Positions 29,919 through 40,448 of a DNA stretch of 64,000 nucleotides are shown here, in pieces. Position 1 is the first letter of the stretch, and each line of letters opens with the position of its first letter. The notes under the pieces are model-generated. The model had not been told where the DNA came from. It saw only the letters and a program-made list of their open reading frames with translations, and did no database searches. This DNA comes from Acidimicrobiaceae bacterium (GTDB lineage Bacteria; Actinomycetota; Acidimicrobiia; Acidimicrobiales; RAAP-2), in assembly GCA_027451285.1 (NCBI GenBank), contig DAIDJP010000016.1, positions 62,001-126,000 of the forward strand, in the 5' to 3' direction. Both the position numbers and the translations under genes were made by a program.

Positions 29919-31430
29919 CTAGCCCTGTTCGCTGCTCGTTGGCGCGACGCCGTAACGTTCGGGATCCGCGTCGAAGCGTTCGGCGCAGCCCACGTTACAG
30001 AACCATACGTCGTGACCCTTGTATGAGCGGTGGGCCGCGGCCGTGGCGGGGTCCACGCTCATTCCACAGACGGGATCGATGGTCATGTGCTCTTTGTGGG
30101 ACATCTCGGGCATTGGTGTTTCGCTCCTTGTTCTTCGAGAGGTGAATCGGTCGGGCGCTGCTTCGAACATCTCTCGACAGTGATCGGAGCAGAAGTAGTA
30201 GGTGTCACCGGCGTGATGCGAGCTCGCCGGTGCGTCATGAACCCTGACCTGCATTCCGCACACCGGATCGATCGCGTATCCCACGCCCCCACCGAAACGA
30301 TGACGATGCCTGGCGAGCCACCAGACTCCGAGGGCGACGACAATGAAGACGAAATTGAGGTACGTGGTGTAATTCCACTCGAAGTGGGCGGTGGTCACGG
30401 TGACGTCCCGATTTGCGGGCACCGCGCGGAACAACTTGAAGAGTCCCTCAGTGGCGAGACCCGCGATCGCCATGATCACGTAGAAAAGCCCCACCATTCG
30501 AATGGTCAGCGCGCCACCGTAGAGCTTGCGGTAGATGAGGATGAGCGGCATTGCGATGAGGTCCGCGAAGATGAACGCGACGACGCCGCCAAAGGAGATG
30601 CCGCCCGCCCATAGCGCGGCCGCCAGCGGCACGTTGCCGATCGAGCAGACCCAGCTCACCACCGCGATGAGGGGACCGACGAAGGCGTTCTCGAGGCTGG
30701 TCCAGAAGCCGTGCCCGTGGATGAACAGGTCGTTCCATAGGTGCGTCGGTACGAGCGTGGCGAGTAGCCCGGCCACCGCGTAGCCGATGACGAGCTCTCT
30801 TCGCAGCATCGTGGCGTCGGCGACCGCGTAGTTCGACGCATCGGACCAGGCGGCGGTCGACGTCAGTTTGGCCCGGAGGGACTGAGCCTCCAACTCGTCT
30901 TGACGCTCGGCCGTCACTCCCGTCATCGATTGATGGTCGTGTCCTGAACGGTCCTCGCCGCGCACGCGGGCCAGGGCGCGTTGCAGGGTTGGACCGGCGA
31001 ACACGACCCCGCCGGTGAGAGCGAGGAGGACGATCATGATCGGTCCGCCGATGAACTCGGCGAGCGCGAACTGCCAGCCCAGCAGAATCAGGATGACGAT
31101 GCCCAGCTCGACCACGAGATTGGTGGAGGCGAACATGAAGACCATCGCCGAGGTGAAGTCAGCCCCCTTGGCGAAGAGGGACTTCGACATGGCCGACGCG
31201 GCGTAGGAGCAGCTCGAGGACACCATGCCGTACCAGGACGCGCGGGCGACCGCGGCCGGTCCGTGGTTGCCCAGCTTGGCACGCATCTGGTCCTTGGAGA
31301 CGAAGGCCTGAACGAGTCCGGACAACGTGAAGCCCAGCACGAGTGCCCACAGGGTCTCCCAGAACATGAAGAAGCCCTCGCGAAGTCCTCGACCAACGTC
31401 GAGGAACAGGGTCGAGATCGTCGCGAGCAT
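29919..31430 (-). CDS. Permease (PF03773/ArsP-like) with two C-terminal YHS-type domains
   Basis: Multi-TM with SSCSYAASAMSKSLF; YAIDPVCGMQV...YYFCSDHCREMF and MTIDPVCGMSV...WFCNVGCAERF. Confidence 0.8.
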   Translation of the reverse strand: MLATISTLFLDVGRGLREGFFMFWETLWALVLGFTLSGLVQAFVSKDQMRAKLGNHGPAAVARASWYGMVSSSCSYAASAMSKSLFAKGADFTSAMVFMFASTNLVVELGIVILILLGWQFALAEFIGGPIMIVLLALTGGVVFAGPTLQRALARVRGEDRSGHDHQSMTGVTAERQDELEAQSLRAKLTSTAAWSDASNYAVADATMLRRELVIGYAVAGLLATLVPTHLWNDLFIHGHGFWTSLENAFVGPLIAVVSWVCSIGNVPLAAALWAGGISFGGVVAFIFADLIAMPLILIYRKLYGGALTIRMVGLFYVIMAIAGLATEGLFKLFRAVPANRDVTVTTAHFEWNYTTYLNFVFIVVALGVWWLARHRHRFGGGVGYAIDPVCGMQVRVHDAPASSHHAGDTYYFCSDHCREMFEAAPDRFTSRRTRSETPMPEMSHKEHMTIDPVCGMSVDPATAAAHRSYKGHDVWFCNVGCAERFDADPERYGVAPTSSEQG

Positions 31431-31432
31431 CG

Positions 31433-31720
31433 TTAGGACCGCACCAGCTTTGCTATGGCGTCGGAGGCCTCTTGGAGCTTCGTCTCCTTCTCACTGCCGC
31501 CCGCCTTCACGGCGTTGACGACGCAGTGGCGCATGTGCTCATCGAGCAGGTGTAGGGCGACACTCTGGAGAGCCCTCGTCACCGCGGAGATCTGCTGGAG
31601 TACGTCGATGCAGTATCGATCGTCCTCGACCATCTTGTGGATGCCCCGGGCCTGGCCCTCGATTCGCTTGAGTCGGGCCAGTACTGCGGCCTTATCGTCG
31701 GTGTATCCCGGATTGGTCAT
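31433..31720 (-). CDS. CsoR/RcnR-family metal-sensing repressor
   Basis: LARLKRIEGQARGIHKMVEDDRYCIDVLQQISAVTRALQSVALHLLDEHMRHCV. Confidence 0.9.
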   Translation of the reverse strand: MTNPGYTDDKAAVLARLKRIEGQARGIHKMVEDDRYCIDVLQQISAVTRALQSVALHLLDEHMRHCVVNAVKAGGSEKETKLQEASDAIAKLVRS

Positions 31721-31756
31721 GGCCCCTCGCTTGTCTTCAGGTGATGCGCTGGTCGA

Positions 31757-32305
31757 TCATGTCACGGTGAAGCCCGCGAACATGCCATTGGCGTAGTGCC
31801 ACGGCTCGTCGCAGAGAAGTTCGTAGTGGCCCGGTGGCAGCGTCACGGTGACCCAACTCGTGGTGCCCGGCGAGATGCCCTGTCCCGCTCCGGCACCGCA
31901 CGAGGTCGACGCCTCGCCGAGACTGGTCGATTCGTCGATCTTGCCGTCAACTCCGCTCGATCGGGTGCCTACACCGTCGATTGGCGCGGGTAACACCAGA
32001 AACTCGTGATTCATCGCCCCGACGTTGGTTGCGACGAACGTGATGGTGCCGTTGGTCACGACGTTCGGCGTCGCGGCGAGTGAGACCATCATCAGGTTGT
32101 TCCCGCCCATCATGACGCCGCCGCGATCACTCAGGGTCACGTTGACGACCTCGCCGTCGGGGTTGCGCGGATCACAGTTGGCGAGGACGTCGCGTTGGCT
32201 GGGACCGAAACCGCCGCGCGCAAAGGCGACGACCGCCAGCGCACCCACGAGTACGAGTCCCGCCGCGCCGACGGTGGTCACGAGTCGGGCGCGACTCGCG
32301 TTCAC
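31757..32305 (-). CDS. Cupredoxin/sulfocyanin-like secreted protein
   Basis: Signal/TM, NVGAMNHEFLVLP, GHYELLCDEPWHYANGMFAGFTVT. Confidence 0.75.
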   Translation of the reverse strand: MNASRARLVTTVGAAGLVLVGALAVVAFARGGFGPSQRDVLANCDPRNPDGEVVNVTLSDRGGVMMGGNNLMMVSLAATPNVVTNGTITFVATNVGAMNHEFLVLPAPIDGVGTRSSGVDGKIDESTSLGEASTSCGAGAGQGISPGTTSWVTVTLPPGHYELLCDEPWHYANGMFAGFTVT

Positions 32306-32556
32306 GACTTCTCCTTCAGGAGGTTGAGACGATGGGCGTAGTCCGCCTCTGACAGTTCGCCACGGGCGAGGCGTTCCTTGAGGATTCCGATCGCTGCAGC
32401 GTCGTGTTGCGGGTTTCGAACGCTTGGGACTCGCCCCTGATCATGTCGTAGGAGCGACGTGATGCCGACGGCAAAGAGACCGCCGAAGACCACCATTCCG
32501 ATGAACATCACGATCCACCACTCTCCACCCATCGTCTGACTGTGCCAGCCGTACAT
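32302..32556 (-). CDS. SHOCT-domain small membrane protein
   Basis: MYGWHSQTMGGEWWIVMFIGMVVFGG...AAIGILKERLARGELSEADYAHRL. Confidence 0.8.
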   Translation of the reverse strand: MYGWHSQTMGGEWWIVMFIGMVVFGGLFAVGITSLLRHDQGRVPSVRNPQHDAAAIGILKERLARGELSEADYAHRLNLLKEKS

Positions 32557-32781
32557 AGTTGCGCTCCGATCTTTCCATGATCGAGATATACAAGTACAGA
32601 GTATATGTATCAGAAGGTTCGCCAAATGAGCGTTCGTCGTGACTTTGGTCATCAATTTGAAGTGGTAGGAGCCTCCTAAAGTGTTGTTGGAGACGTCGGT
32701 TGATTCCGCTACGCGAAGCCCCGCCTTGGCGGGTCGTGATCTATTTCAAGCGATGTCTTCGGCCGGAAAGACAGGGGATTC

Positions 32782-33483
32782 ATGAGCAATTCGACAATGA
32801 CGCCGCGCAGAGCCCGCTCCTTGACTCCAAAGGCCCTTCTCGCCGTTCTTGCCATAGCCAGTGGTGCAACCGCATGGGCGTCGTCTCGCACATCGAACTC
32901 CGTCGTTGGCTCAGAGGGCGTCGTGGTCTATAACGTTCCCGATCTCGCCGGCGCGACGAGCACCCGGTCTGGCCAGAAGGTGGACGGTGTCGGCTGCCAG
33001 ACGCAGGCCAAGGAGGTCGTCAAGTACCACATTCACATCCACGTCGCGATCTACGTCGATGGTCGCATGGTGCGCCTCCCGGGAGGGATCGGCATCACGC
33101 CACCGCCCTTGATCGAGCGCTATCCGAGCGGCGACTTCTACGACGTGGGTCTCTACGACTGCCTCTACTGGCTCCACACCCACGTGGCCGACGGGATCAT
33201 CCACGTGGAGGCTCCGGCGAAGCAGTCTTTCACCCTCGGCCAGTTCTTCGACGTCTGGAATCAGCCGCTGGGGCCATCACGCGTCGGACCCGCTCGAGGC
33301 GCTGTTACTGTCTACGAGAACGGTCGAAGTCTCGCGGGCAACCCCCGCAACACACCGTTGTTGCCCGGTGGCGCCATCCAGATCGATGTCGGAACGCCGG
33401 CCGTGGGCTACCGCCCCGTGTCCTTTAAGGTCACCGGTGGCTGTGGGGAGGGGACCACCTCCTGCTCGGTCCCCAAGGGCTGA
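32782..33483 (+). CDS. Hypothetical secreted/His-rich protein
   Basis: Signal-like N-terminus; YHIHIHVAIYVDGRMVRLPGGIGI...CLYWLHTHVADGIIHVEAP. Confidence 0.65.
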   Translation: MSNSTMTPRRARSLTPKALLAVLAIASGATAWASSRTSNSVVGSEGVVVYNVPDLAGATSTRSGQKVDGVGCQTQAKEVVKYHIHIHVAIYVDGRMVRLPGGIGITPPPLIERYPSGDFYDVGLYDCLYWLHTHVADGIIHVEAPAKQSFTLGQFFDVWNQPLGPSRVGPARGAVTVYENGRSLAGNPRNTPLLPGGAIQIDVGTPAVGYRPVSFKVTGGCGEGTTSCSVPKG

Positions 33484-33724
33484 CCCGATCTCGAAAGGAA
33501 TCGTGCGCGTGACAAGGCGTTACTTTATACTCCTACAGAGTATGTGTAATAAGGCCAGTCATTGATGCGACGAGGGAAGGGAACCTTCTTCGTGACTGCA
33601 TCATTGGAATCGACGTCCGGGTGTTCTTCGAGGGATCGACGAATCAACACGTAATGTCACTGCGCAGATTACGTAACGCGCCTGACATTCGACAGTCGAG
33701 AAGAGATGAGGGACTGGAGGGTGA

Positions 33725-34853
33725 AGTGGAGTACCAGTGTCAGTACAGTGGGGCCCTCGACGTGAGCGTCTCGTCTCGTCATTCCGCTTTAAGTCGGGCG
33801 GGCAGAGCCCGCCACTCGCAGAAGGCTCTTTCGGTGGCCGCAATAGTTCTCTTAGGTGCCACCGTGCTGGTACCGTCTACCGCCGAAGCGTCGAACATTG
33901 ACAACGCTCGAGCGAAGGCACTAATCCTCTATCGCCAAATCCAGTCGATCGGAAGCCGAGTGGAGGCTCTCGGCCAGAAGTATGACTTAGCACAGATCAA
34001 TCTGAGGAGATTGAACAACAAGATCAAGCGATCGAAGGCTATTACGCTGCAAATTGAACAAAGTGTGGCCAATCAGACTGTTCAATTACGTAAAGACGCA
34101 CTATTTGCCTATGTCACGAACGCTGCGCGGGTGGGAGGTAACCCACTGTTCACCCACGACGTTCTTAAGTCTGACGCCACCAATGTCTACAATGAATTGG
34201 CTACCGGAGATGTGACCGCCACTCTGGCCAGACTGAGCAACGATAGGATCCGGCTGGGCCAAGTGCGGCGTGCTCTTCAGATCCAGGAACGGCATGCAGT
34301 CAGTACTACGCGCTTGGCAGCTGGGTCCTTTCACGAGGCCAACGTTCTGAGGGCCACGCTTGAGCGAACCCTCGGGCATGTGAAAGGGCTAATCGCAAAC
34401 TTTATCGCGAGTCAGGAAGCGGCGGCAGCGGCGGTGTCGGCGGCTGTCCTTCGCGAGGCCAAGCCGGTCCAAGGTGTTCCGGCTCCGCCGAGCAACTCTC
34501 TCGCGGACGTTGCCATTCGAACCGCTCTGAGTTTGATCGGTGTTCCGTATGTGTGGGGAGGCGCTTCGCGCCGGGGTGTTGACTGCTCGGGTTTGGTCCT
34601 GGTGGCATACGCCGCAGCGGGTGTCTTCTTGCCGCACTACTCAGGATCTCAGTATGCGGATACAGTTCGAGTGCCATTATGGAACATAGAGCCAGGTGAT
34701 TTGCTCTTCTATGGACCAAATGGAAGTGAGCACGAAGCCATGTACATTGGTGACGGGAAGATGATTGAGGCGTCCTCAACGGGGACACTGGTCCACATCA
34801 GCCCGGTCCGGTTCGGGTATGGCTTTGTTGGACTCGGGCGTGTTCGAACGTAG
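33725..34853 (+). CDS. NlpC/P60-family peptidase (start uncertain; ORF track 33621)
   Basis: LIGVPYVWGGASRRGVDCSGLVLVAYAAAG...EPGDLLFYG...HEAMYIGDGKMIEA. Confidence 0.85.
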
Positions 34854-35138
34854 CTGCCCGATCGCGGTCCCGATGCGCCGACCTCTCGAAATTGTCTCCG
34901 GCGAGAGATGACGCTGGTTGGATTTCGCCACTGTCTTCGACGAGGGCGTGGGCATGCGATCGAACGCCAACTGCGCTTCCATCGCGCACGGTGGCGAAGG
35001 AATCCGCAATTACTTCGATGTAGTACCGACGACCGGCAAGTCTGCCGAATTCCCCTTGCACGCGGCGACTCGCTAACCCCTGCGAACTGCAGCGGTACAG
35101 TTTGCCCTTGTCTCGCGAGTTGTCGAAAACGTTTGGAA

Positions 35139-35663
35139 TCAGCGAATTTCGGAAATGATACGTGTCAATTGGTTGGCGCTTACGGGACCCAGGAGAGTCA
35201 CCGCAATTCGTCCACGAGTGTCAACGACGAAAGTGGTGGGTGGAGCCGACACTCCAAATCGATTGGCTATGGCTCCGTTTGTGTCGGTGATTGACTGGTA
35301 CAGAGACCCGTAGTGACGTTGGAACGCCCTGGCCGAAGACAGCGAGTCGTTAAAGATCACTCCTTCTAGGGTCACGCCATGTCGGCGCTCGCGCCAAGCG
35401 AAGGTCGACAACTCAGGTGCTTCTTGTACACACGCGACACACCATGACGCCCAGAAATTGATTACGACGATTTGACCGCGATGCGCTGTGAGACTGAATG
35501 TTCCGCCGTTGAGTTCCCTTCCGCTCAGGCGAGGAGCCTCTTTGCCCAGAAGGGGGCTATGGGTGACTGTGGCGCTGACAGGTCGACGCGTGATGAGAAC
35601 GGCAGACAGTGCCGCAACCACAACCAGCGCGGCCAAGGAACCGAGCATCGCGGAGCGCTTCAT
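35139..35663 (-). CDS. TlpA/ResA-like thioredoxin-fold protein
   Basis: VVINFWASWCVACVQEAPELSTF. Confidence 0.85.
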   Translation of the reverse strand: MKRSAMLGSLAALVVVAALSAVLITRRPVSATVTHSPLLGKEAPRLSGRELNGGTFSLTAHRGQIVVINFWASWCVACVQEAPELSTFAWRERRHGVTLEGVIFNDSLSSARAFQRHYGSLYQSITDTNGAIANRFGVSAPPTTFVVDTRGRIAVTLLGPVSANQLTRIISEIR

Positions 35664-36123
35664 GTGTTCGCCGCGAGCTCAATGCGGTAAGTCAGTTGAA
35701 GGTAAATGGGATGATCTCGACGCAACCTGGCTGTCAATTTCGACATCGAAGACGCGAAGTGAGCCGTCACGTCGTTATCGTGAGGGACATCATTGCAGTA
35801 GCGACTGCCGGGTGGTTAGGACGGATCACGAGGCCCAGTTGACTCACCGAAATGACTCGTTCTTCCCTAACAACAGCGGCGGTTGCTGAGATTAGATCCG
35901 AGTGCGAACGAGCCATATCGCAACCTCCAAGAAGGAGTTATACCTATACACGGTAGTAGTATACTACTCCGCGTGGCGTGGGGAAGTGGAGAGGGGCCGA
36001 TTCACATTGTGGCGGCGTGTCCGCTCGCGCACGGGTGGCTGCATCATGGAACTTGTCAAGTGTTCGACTTCAAGTCCAAAGTCACTCGCAAATCGGAATA
36101 CGCATTGGGCAAGGCACGAGAGA

Positions 36124-36871
36124 GATGTCGTCAAGAGTGTTGATGAGCAAGATCGCACCCACGCCGCTGTGGCGGTGGTTCTTCTTCGGGGTGATCCCCT
36201 TAGGGCTGTTCTTCAGTATTGGGTTCGCTGTCACTGCGTACCAGGAGACTCATGTTGCACTTCCTGCAGGTCTCGCTAACGAATTCGCGATCAGACGTTC
36301 ACTGACGACCCTGATGAATCTCTCGCCATTGCCCAATCGAGCCGCGCCAGATTTCTCACTGGTTGACCAGTCGGGGGGGGCGGTAAGTTTGAATCAGTTT
36401 CGGGGCAAGGCGGTTGTACTGGCCTTTCTGGATTCGCGCTGCACTCAAGTCTGCCCCATAATCGCGCAGGAGTTCGTTGTCGCTGAACGAAGTCTGGGCG
36501 CGGACGCGCTTCATGTTGAATTCGTTGGAGTCAACGTTGACCCTCGTTCAAACTCCGTGGCCGATGTTGCGCGCTTTACACGTGTGCATGGCCTTGCGGG
36601 TTTCTCAAACTGGCACTTCCTCACCGGATCTTTGCGTAGGCTCGTTCCCGTCTGGCGGTCATATGGGATTGAGGTGGCCCTTGCGAAAGGTGCCGCTCAG
36701 ACGGTGCATTCGTCATACTTGTACTTCATCAATCCGTTGGGATATGAGCGCTACCTTGCCGATGCGACCGTCTTTCAAAGTGAGAGCGGACGAGCCTACT
36801 TGCCGCCAGGACTGATCGGGCGCTGGGGTAGGGGTATCGCGTCGTATCTAAAAAAGTCACAAGGCGAATGA
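36124..36871 (+). CDS. SCO1/SenC-like protein
   Basis: DFSLVDQSGGAVSLNQFRGKAVVLAFLDSRCTQVCPIIAQEF...SYLYFINPLG; exact start uncertain. Confidence 0.8.
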
Positions 36872-37596
36872 GAGACCTCAGCCTCCCCTTGCTCGCCATC
36901 GTCGCCGGGCTCATCTCGTTCACGTCTCCCTGCGCGCTGCCCCTCGTACCGAGCTATCTTTCGTACATTTCGGGACTGCCGGTCGCCGAGTTGTCAGAAC
37001 GTGGCGCTCGTCGCGTGGTCCTCATGTCGACTATCGCGTTCGTGGGCGGATTCACTGTGATATTCACGGCCCTTGGTGCCTCATCGTCATTCTTCGGACT
37101 GCTACTCATTCACGACTTGCCCGTGATCATAAAGTTCTCAGGAGCGTTGATCATTCTCATCGGTCTATCGATGATGGGTCTCTTCAGGATTCCTTGGTTG
37201 GCCCGAGAGCGACGCTTCGACTTCACTCGAGTTGTTGGTGGCCCCCGAGGGGCATTCCCACTTGGAATGGCCTTCGCGTTTGGTTGGACGCCATGTATAG
37301 GGCCGATACTGGCCTCAATCCTTGCCGTGGCCGGAGCCAGCCAAACTGTGGTTGAAGGCGCAGCACTCCTTGCTCTCTATTCGATGGGACTTGGTATTCC
37401 TTTTGTGCTTCTCGCGATAGGTTTCAGCCGAGTTCGTAATTCGGTTTCATTCCTTAAACGCCATGGCCGCGTGATTGAATTCACGGGAGGGTTCCTGCTA
37501 GTCGTGATTGGAGTGCTTTTTATTAGTGGTGCATGGAAGACACTATTCATCCCCCTACAAGTCCGCTTTGCAAGGTTGGGATGGCCGCCCCTTTGA
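36868..37596 (+). CDS. CcdA-like cytochrome c biogenesis membrane protein
   Basis: LISFTSPCALPLVPSYLSYISG, AFAFGWTPCIGPILASIL; ATGA overlap with SCO1 gene. Confidence 0.88.
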   Translation: MRDLSLPLLAIVAGLISFTSPCALPLVPSYLSYISGLPVAELSERGARRVVLMSTIAFVGGFTVIFTALGASSSFFGLLLIHDLPVIIKFSGALIILIGLSMMGLFRIPWLARERRFDFTRVVGGPRGAFPLGMAFAFGWTPCIGPILASILAVAGASQTVVEGAALLALYSMGLGIPFVLLAIGFSRVRNSVSFLKRHGRVIEFTGGFLLVVIGVLFISGAWKTLFIPLQVRFARLGWPPL

Positions 37597-37609
37597 CAGG
37601 AGTAAGCAA

Positions 37610-38260
37610 ATGGATATTCCGCAGAATCATTCACTAGATCGAACCGAAAACACGGAGATAGCGGTTGAGCGAGATACCAGTCACGTCCCATTCAGGTGGT
37701 GGCTCCTAGCTTTGATCGCCGCTATTATGGGCGGATTGAGCGGAGTGTATCTTGCTCACTTCAACCGACCAAGTTCGCTTGCTTCGTCAGGGGTCTTCAC
37801 ACCGACAGTTGGCACTTTCACTCGGGTTGCTCCGGTGACGGCACCGTCTTTCAGATTAGTCAGTCTGGAACATTCTGATCAGGTAGTTTCTCTGAATCAG
37901 TTTCGGGGACGCCCATTGGTAGTGAATTTCTGGGCATCGTGGTGCCCGCCATGCCGCAAGGAGATGCCCGCGTTGGCTGACGTCGCGCGCCAACTCCAAG
38001 GCAAGGTGGACTTCGTGGGACTTGACACTGAGGATGAGCGTAACTCTGGTCTGTCATTCTCTAGGGCTACAGGAGTGCGGTTTTCATTGGCAATTGACAC
38101 TGCGCAGGTGGCGTCGTCCTATGGCGTGTACGGTCTGCCAACCACCGTGTTCATCTCCGCCGGTGGGAAAGTCTTGGGAAAGGAAGTTGGGGGGTTGACG
38201 AAGGCGCGGCTGTTCGATGCAATTCGACAGATATTTGGTGCAGCGACGCGATTGCATTAG
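37610..38260 (+). CDS. TlpA/ResA-like thioredoxin-fold protein
   Basis: PLVVNFWASWCPPCRKEMPALADVARQ. Confidence 0.88.
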   Translation: MDIPQNHSLDRTENTEIAVERDTSHVPFRWWLLALIAAIMGGLSGVYLAHFNRPSSLASSGVFTPTVGTFTRVAPVTAPSFRLVSLEHSDQVVSLNQFRGRPLVVNFWASWCPPCRKEMPALADVARQLQGKVDFVGLDTEDERNSGLSFSRATGVRFSLAIDTAQVASSYGVYGLPTTVFISAGGKVLGKEVGGLTKARLFDAIRQIFGAATRLH

Positions 38261-38644
38261 GCAGCATAATGCGAACATTTGTGCACGGATTAGAGTGCTG
38301 ATCTGGCTTCTTTATTTTCTCCTTGGCGCGTTTGTAAGGAACATTGTGATGTTATTTGATTGCTTAGTGCGAGGTTTGACGAGAGGACCGACTATCAGGT
38401 ACGACGCGTGGTCAGATTGGATCGACGCGTGAAACTCGATATGAGATCCTTCACCGATGACGGCACGAGGATTACGCTCGCCCCAATGTGCTTGGGCTCC
38501 TTGGGCAGAACCGTCGGTGCCTCAACCGTAGAGGACTTCCCGTTCGGGCTGGTCGACCGCCATCGCGACCGAAATGATGGCAGGCCCGATTTCCTCCATT
38601 GAGAAGTGACCTTTGGCGGCTTATCGGTTTTGAGGGGAGTCGGG

Positions 38645-38989
38645 TCAACCCCAGAAGAGACCCGTTTGATCTAACTCGATCTCGTTGAGGATCTCGTCGA
38701 TCGAGCCCGGATCGATGAGATCAAAGTCGTGCCATCGGCCGCTGAGTTCAGCCCAATAGGGGGTCCACTCGTTGGCGACGTCGTCGTACTTCATCCTCGC
38801 CACTGCGTGACGAGTCCATTCGGGGCCCAGACTCTCGTGCCACGGCGGACGGCACTCGACGATCGTGACGGCCTTGCCGCGCACGTCAACTTCCATGCGG
38901 ATCTTGTCCTGAAATTGCGCGGGCACTTTCGCGGCGGCGTACTTGCGGATCTTGTGCAGGTCGAGGTCGGGGACGGCCACGCAGGACAC
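38645..38989 (-). CDS. DUF3024-like hypothetical protein
   Basis: IRMEVDVRGKAVTIVECRPPWHESLGPEWTRHAVARMKYD. Confidence 0.65.
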   Translation of the reverse strand: MSCVAVPDLDLHKIRKYAAAKVPAQFQDKIRMEVDVRGKAVTIVECRPPWHESLGPEWTRHAVARMKYDDVANEWTPYWAELSGRWHDFDLIDPGSIDEILNEIELDQTGLFWG

Positions 38990-39068
38990 GTTAGATGGCG
39001 TTGCGAGAACGTGAAACGAGGGCTCTGCAAATCTGTTCGGTGTCTAAGCCAACAGAAAGAGAGCCCCC

Positions 39069-40364
39069 GTGATCACCGACCCTACCGCCATGAACCTGTT
39101 CTTCGTCAACCTCGAGGGTGTGCGAGTACTCGGCATCGACGACGAGGCGGTCGTTCCCGAGGTGCACGTGGAGCTCGAGCGCGGCCTCGAGGGATGTCCC
39201 AGCTGCGGGGTGGTGGCGTCGGTGAAGGACCGCTACCGCGTGTGCCTCGTCGATCTCACCATGGCCGGCCGCCAGATCGTGCTGGTGTGGAACAAGCGTC
39301 GCTTCGTCTGCAAAGAACGTGGATGTCCCACGGGCTCCTGGACGGAGGTTGAGCCACGCATCGCGGCCCCTCGTCTCAAGATGACCGATCGCGCCGCACG
39401 CTGGGCGACCTTCGAAGTCGGAAAGAACGGCCGCACCGTGGCCGAAGTTGCCGAACACCTGGGTTGCGACTGGCACACCGTGAATGACGCCGTTCTCGCC
39501 TACGGCACCGCCCTCATCGATCACCCCGAGCGCTTCGGCGACGTCAGCTCGATTGGACTGGACGAGCACCTGATGGTCAAGCTCGGCGGGCGACGACGTC
39601 AACACTTCGTCACGGCGATCGTCGACGTGGAGCGGGGCCAGCTGCTCGACGTCGTTCCGGATCGACGCGCCGAGGCGCCCACAACGTGGCTGCGCGAGCG
39701 CGGTGAAGAGTGGCTCGCCAACGTCACTGCGGGCACGCTCGATCTCTCCGCCACCTACCGCAGCGTCTTCGCCGCGGTGCTTCCACACGCCAAGTTGGTC
39801 GCCGATCCCTTTCACGTGGTTCGTCACGCGACCGCTCAGGTCGACCTCGCGCGCCGACGCGTGCAGAACGAGGTGTTCGGTCATCAGGGGCGCAAGGACG
39901 ACCCCCACTACCGGGCGCGTCGCCTGCTCACCATGGCGGCCGAGCGCTTGGATGAGAACGAGAACGGCACCGAGAAGATGCTTGGCCTGGTTCGCGCCGG
40001 CGACCGCTACGGACAGGTCGAGATGACGTGGTCGGCGAGGGAAGCGGTCCGCGAGCTCTACACCGTTCCCGACTACGAGCTCGCCGGCCAGTTCATCGAC
40101 GAACTGATCCGCGACATGGCTGATAAGACCTGGCCCATCGAGGTCCGCTCACTCAGTCGAACACTGAAGCGCTGGCGCAACGAGATCATCGCGTGGCACA
40201 AGCTCCACATCACGAACGGACCCACTGAGGCAATGAACAACTTGGCCAAGCGCGTCAAACGCGTGGCGTTCGAATTCCGGTCATTTTGCAACTACCGAGT
40301 GCGCGCCCTCCTCTACGCCGGCAAGCCGAACTGGGACCTACTCGCGACGATCACACCCCGCTAG
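39069..40364 (+). CDS. ISL3-family transposase
   Basis: CPSCGVVASVKDRYRVCLVDLTMAGRQIVLVWNKRRFVCKERGCPTGSWTE...EAMNNLAKRVKRVAFEFRSFCNYRVRALLYAG. Confidence 0.88.
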   Translation: MITDPTAMNLFFVNLEGVRVLGIDDEAVVPEVHVELERGLEGCPSCGVVASVKDRYRVCLVDLTMAGRQIVLVWNKRRFVCKERGCPTGSWTEVEPRIAAPRLKMTDRAARWATFEVGKNGRTVAEVAEHLGCDWHTVNDAVLAYGTALIDHPERFGDVSSIGLDEHLMVKLGGRRRQHFVTAIVDVERGQLLDVVPDRRAEAPTTWLRERGEEWLANVTAGTLDLSATYRSVFAAVLPHAKLVADPFHVVRHATAQVDLARRRVQNEVFGHQGRKDDPHYRARRLLTMAAERLDENENGTEKMLGLVRAGDRYGQVEMTWSAREAVRELYTVPDYELAGQFIDELIRDMADKTWPIEVRSLSRTLKRWRNEIIAWHKLHITNGPTEAMNNLAKRVKRVAFEFRSFCNYRVRALLYAGKPNWDLLATITPR

Positions 40365-40448
40365 ATACCGATGCTCCGTCAAATAACAATCGCACCGGCA
40401 TCAGCCATAGCAGTACCGGCCTAGGTATCAAATACCGCCTACGTCTCG

